Shown: positions 6,130 through 7,983 of the stretch, one piece after another
How the letters are laid out: every line of letters begins with the position of its first letter
Position numbering within the stretch: the first letter of the stretch is position 1
Source of the DNA: Candidatus Atribacter alterifermentans
GTDB taxonomy: Bacteria > Atribacterota > Atribacteria > Atribacterales > Atribacteraceae
Direction of reading: 5' to 3'
Assembly (NCBI GenBank): GCA_012517635.1
Contig: JAAYUP010000382.1
Location: forward strand, 1-7,983
DNA length: 7,983 nucleotides
The notes under the pieces: generated by a model
What the model was told of the DNA's origin: nothing
Databases searched by the model: none
What the model saw: only the letters and a program-made list of their open reading frames with translations
Translations under genes and position numbers: made by a program

Positions 6130-6609
6130 TTAAATTTCCAGAAATTCGATTTCTTTTTTCTTTAAATCACATATGGCAACCGAAGCTACTCCAGTAAGGA
6201 GACCACAGCTCTCCCCGGGGTTTAATAAGAACCGACCCTTTTCTTCCTGGATCTTTTTTTCATGTGTATGGCCGAATATTGATAAGTCATATCTTCCCGA
6301 TTGAAAAGCGAGTTCAGCCGGTCGAACATAATGAGAAACCCAAATTCGATAGGAATTGACTTCAATTTCTTGATAATAGGAATGGATTAATCCTTTTGAC
6401 TTCTGAAATATCCCCACAACTTCACCATCATTGTTCCCTAATACACCCCACCAGGGGATAGTTAAACGAGCTAATATTGCCACTGAAAAGGGTGCTACAA
6501 AATCACCACCATGGATGATTCCATCAACTTTTTTTTCCAGAAATATCTGAACTGCTTTTTGAATTTTCTCTAAAGCATCGTGAGAATCAGAAAGAACACC
6601 TATTTTCAT
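6130..6609 (-). CDS. YfcE/MJ0936-type metallophosphodiesterase
   Basis: This 159-residue calcineurin-like phosphoesterase would hydrolyse phosphodiester bonds with a di-metal centre. The ligands appear in order: D8 and H10 in SDSH, D36 in HGGDFV, N59 in LGNND, H93 in VSHY, and H114 and H116 in GHTHEK. NPGESCGLLTG near the end is the usual C-terminal signature of the MJ0936/YfcE group. One oddity is the strand carrying H93, which usually reads THGH; here the Gly and second His are replaced (SHYVR), though the first His, the likely ligand, is kept. The ATG at 6609 follows AAAGGAG and lies 18 bases after the nitroreductase stop, so the two are likely co-transcribed. Homologues cleave model phosphodiesters in vitro, but the natural substrate is not known. 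Confidence 0.92.
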   Translation of the reverse strand: MKIGVLSDSHDALEKIQKAVQIFLEKKVDGIIHGGDFVAPFSVAILARLTIPWWGVLGNNDGEVVGIFQKSKGLIHSYYQEIEVNSYRIWVSHYVRPAELAFQSGRYDLSIFGHTHEKKIQEEKGRFLLNPGESCGLLTGVASVAICDLKKKEIEFLEI

Positions 6610-6627
6610 TCCCTTCGACTCCTTTAG

Positions 6628-7125
6628 TTAAAATGATTCCCAGTGAATGACTTCGCTGAGCGCCCTTTTCATCTGGCTACCTCGAGAAGTTTCCATAGGG
6701 TAACCAAGAGAAATAAGGCTTACTAACCGGTAATCTTTTGGTGCATGAATGAGTTCAAGAATCTTATCAGCATAGGGTTTTTTATCTCCTGCAATCCAGC
6801 ACGTTCCTAAACCCAGTGCATGAGCTGCATTGACAATATTAGTAGTGGCTGCACAGCCGTCCTCAAGAAAGTACTTAACATTTTTACAGATAACAATAAG
6901 AGCAACTGGTGCATCTTGAATAAACTTACCATAATCAGTTGCTTCCGCAACATCCTTCTTTATTTGAGGATCAGTTAAAACAATAAATTCCCACGGTTGA
7001 ATATTGATTGCAGTTGGAGCAAGACGGGCACAATCGATGATGGTTTCAATTTTTTCTTTTTCAACTGGTTTTTTAAGGTAACGGCGGATTGATCGCCTGG
7101 TTTTCAATACTTCAATGGCGTCCAC
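6628..7125 (-). CDS. Nitroreductase family FMN-dependent oxidoreductase
   Basis: This is a compact nitroreductase-fold flavoprotein of 165 residues, near the short end of the family. The N-terminal RRSIRRY (10-16) is the typical FMN-phosphate-binding arginine/serine motif. APTAINIQPWEF (36-47) gives the Asn and Gln expected near the flavin ring. The middle section DGCAATTNIVNAAHALGLGTCWI forms the dimer-interface helix and flavin contact, and LISLGYP near the end is characteristic. It would use NAD(P)H to reduce nitro compounds, quinones or an unknown physiological substrate. The start codon is GTG at 7125, supported by AAAGGAG (7133-7139) seven bases upstream. It follows the adenosine-specific kinase stop by 28 bases. 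The family is certain, the substrate not predictable. Confidence 0.93.
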   Translation of the reverse strand: MDAIEVLKTRRSIRRYLKKPVEKEKIETIIDCARLAPTAINIQPWEFIVLTDPQIKKDVAEATDYGKFIQDAPVALIVICKNVKYFLEDGCAATTNIVNAAHALGLGTCWIAGDKKPYADKILELIHAPKDYRLVSLISLGYPMETSRGSQMKRALSEVIHWESF

Positions 7126-7153
7126 AGTTCCTCTCCTTTCAGCTTATTATTTA

Positions 7154-7636
7154 TTATCGTTTATAACCAAACTTCTGAAGAAGTTCCTGCCTTTCCAATT
7201 TATCTTTTTCGCTTTCTATTCCTTTGGGTGGAAACCCATCAATTACCCCCATAACACCATGACCCTGATGAGAACTGGCAATGATTACTTCACAGGGATT
7301 CGCCGTGGCACAAAATATCCGACAGACTTCTGGAACCATCTTGATTGCGTTTAAAATATTTATTGGATACCCATCTTTTAAAAATAAAATAAAACTATGA
7401 CCACAGCCTAATTTCAAAGCATTTTTAGCTGCTAAATCAATGAGATCAACATCATTTCCCTCGCAACGAACTAAACAGGGACCCGAAGCCTCACAAAAAG
7501 CTAAGCCGAATTTAATCGACGGAGAGGCTCCAACTACCGCTTCATAGATATCTTCAACACTTTTAATAAAATGAGTTTGTCCTAAAATAAAATTATACAA
7601 GTTGGGGTTGTCTATAGTGACCAGCTCAATTTCCAA
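7154..7636 (-). CDS. Adenosine-specific kinase family protein (PF04008)
   Basis: This 160-residue protein matches the Adenosine_kin family along its whole length, as I remember it. Signature stretches are ILGQTHFIKSVEDIYEAVV (18-36), IKFGLAFCEASGP, the helix with AAKNALKLGCGH, NILNAIKMVPEVCRIFCATANP and the C-terminal QELLQKFGYKR. Pyrobaculum and Thermus members have known structures and were reported to bind adenosine and adenine nucleotides; it is unrelated to PfkB-type adenosine kinases. The start is TTG at 7636, supported by GGAGG at 7646-7650 with nine bases between and by a family-like N-terminus (MEIELVTID). It is the first gene of the three-gene run with the nitroreductase and phosphodiesterase. 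Its role may be purine-nucleoside salvage or nucleotide sensing. The family is certain; the physiological reaction is poorly known. Confidence 0.93.
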   Translation of the reverse strand: MEIELVTIDNPNLYNFILGQTHFIKSVEDIYEAVVGASPSIKFGLAFCEASGPCLVRCEGNDVDLIDLAAKNALKLGCGHSFILFLKDGYPINILNAIKMVPEVCRIFCATANPCEVIIASSHQGHGVMGVIDGFPPKGIESEKDKLERQELLQKFGYKR

Positions 7637-7906
7637 CTTTCTTTACCTCCTTTTCTTTTGGTTATTGATATGGTAACTTCTATTTCTTAATTTTTAATAA
7701 TTATTTTTCTTGTTAACCATTTTGTGAGCTTAATAAATCAAGCCATTCCCAAAGCTTTTTTATTGAGGGGAACTACTTATTAAGTACGATTCTTGTTTCA
7801 TGTAGCAGTATGGTATGGCAATTTTTAGGTGTTCATTTGTATTGAGTTCCATAAATTGCTGTTAACGTCGATCCGAAAAATACAATTTAACATGATTCCC
7901 TCAATG
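7637..7906. other. Gene-free upstream region of the adenosine-specific kinase
   Basis: No coding frame on either strand can be supported here. The promoter for the minus-strand run should lie within it. The best candidate is -10 AATAAT (7700-7705) with a poor -35 CTCACA (7723-7728) at 17 bases, too weak to list on its own. A perfect 13-base palindrome is listed separately. Confidence 0.4.
7774..7786. repeat. Perfect 13-base palindrome TACTTATTAAGTA
   Basis: Six-base arms TACTTA and TAAGTA flank a single central T. It lies about 140 bases upstream of the adenosine-specific kinase start. It could be an operator, or chance in AT-rich DNA. Confidence 0.3.
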
Positions 7907-7946
7907 CTGTCATCCTGATCGGTTCCTTTCAGCATGAGGATCTCAT
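7907..7946. repeat. Possible dispersed intergenic repeat (CTGTCATCCTGA...GAGGATCTCATC)
   Basis: The outer parts, CTGTCATCCTGA at 7907-7918 and GAGGATCTCATC at 7935-7946, resemble short non-coding repeats of the TGTCATCCTGA...GGATCT kind seen scattered between genes in several bacterial phyla. ATCCT and AGGAT can pair, giving an imperfect hairpin. Only one copy is in this window, so repetition in the genome is not shown. Confidence 0.4.
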
Positions 7947-7983
7947 CTTTTCGATTCTTTTTTTATAAAAACTTTAAAGGATG

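Noticed and set aside
7115..7354. 79-codon plus-strand frame
   Set aside because: It is a shadow of the adenosine-specific kinase gene.
1..7983. CRISPR array, tRNA, rRNA, insertion sequence, phage or toxin-antitoxin genes
   Set aside because: I looked for regularly spaced repeats, tRNA-like cloverleaf ends, transposase motifs and small paired genes and saw none. The window looks like ordinary chromosomal metabolism genes.

Overview
This AT-rich window (GC about 40% by eye) looks like chromosomal sequence from an anaerobic, possibly thermophilic bacterium. The evidence is its gene content: a stand-alone pyruvate-kinase C-terminal-like protein, an archaeal-type adenosine-specific kinase, an MJ0936-like phosphodiesterase and zinc-dependent polyol dehydrogenases. 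Candidates would be Atribacterota or a deep clostridial or Thermotogota-like lineage, but that placement is a guess from gene flavour and not a phylogenetic result. All ten recognisable genes lie on the minus strand, so the window is best read from high to low coordinates. The plus strand carries no gene I can support.

Region A (7637-7983) has no gene. It holds a 13-bp perfect palindrome and a short sequence near the right edge resembling dispersed intergenic repeats. Region B (7636 to 6130) is a compact three-gene run: adenosine-specific kinase (TTG start), a small nitroreductase (GTG start) and a YfcE/MJ0936-type metallophosphodiesterase. Region C (6129-5891) is a gene-poor gap with a good sigma70-like promoter pointing at phoU and a perfect 13-bp palindrome just downstream of the expected transcription start. 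Region D (5890 to 4125) is phoU, an almost abutting gene for a stand-alone PK-C-like protein, and an OsmC-family protein. A strong intrinsic terminator at 3969-4000 follows.

Region E (3759 to beyond the left edge) is a second operon: two zinc-dependent medium-chain dehydrogenases, a ribulose-phosphate/allulose-6-phosphate 3-epimerase and an amidohydrolase/uronate-isomerase-like TIM-barrel protein that runs off the window. Its upstream gap carries a repeated ATCGTTT/AAACGAT element that may be an operator.

Region E reads as a catabolic pathway for a polyol, rare sugar or sugar acid. The dehydrogenases would oxidise an alditol or sugar (or its phosphate), the epimerase would invert C3 of a ketose phosphate, and the amidohydrolase would isomerise or hydrolyse an upstream or side intermediate. 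The two dehydrogenases appear to differ in the residue that discriminates NAD from NADP. Region D combines a phosphate-signalling protein, a phosphoenolpyruvate/FMN-related fold of unknown function and a thiol peroxidase. The most interesting unknowns are the substrate of the region E pathway and the role of the PhoU/PK-C pair.
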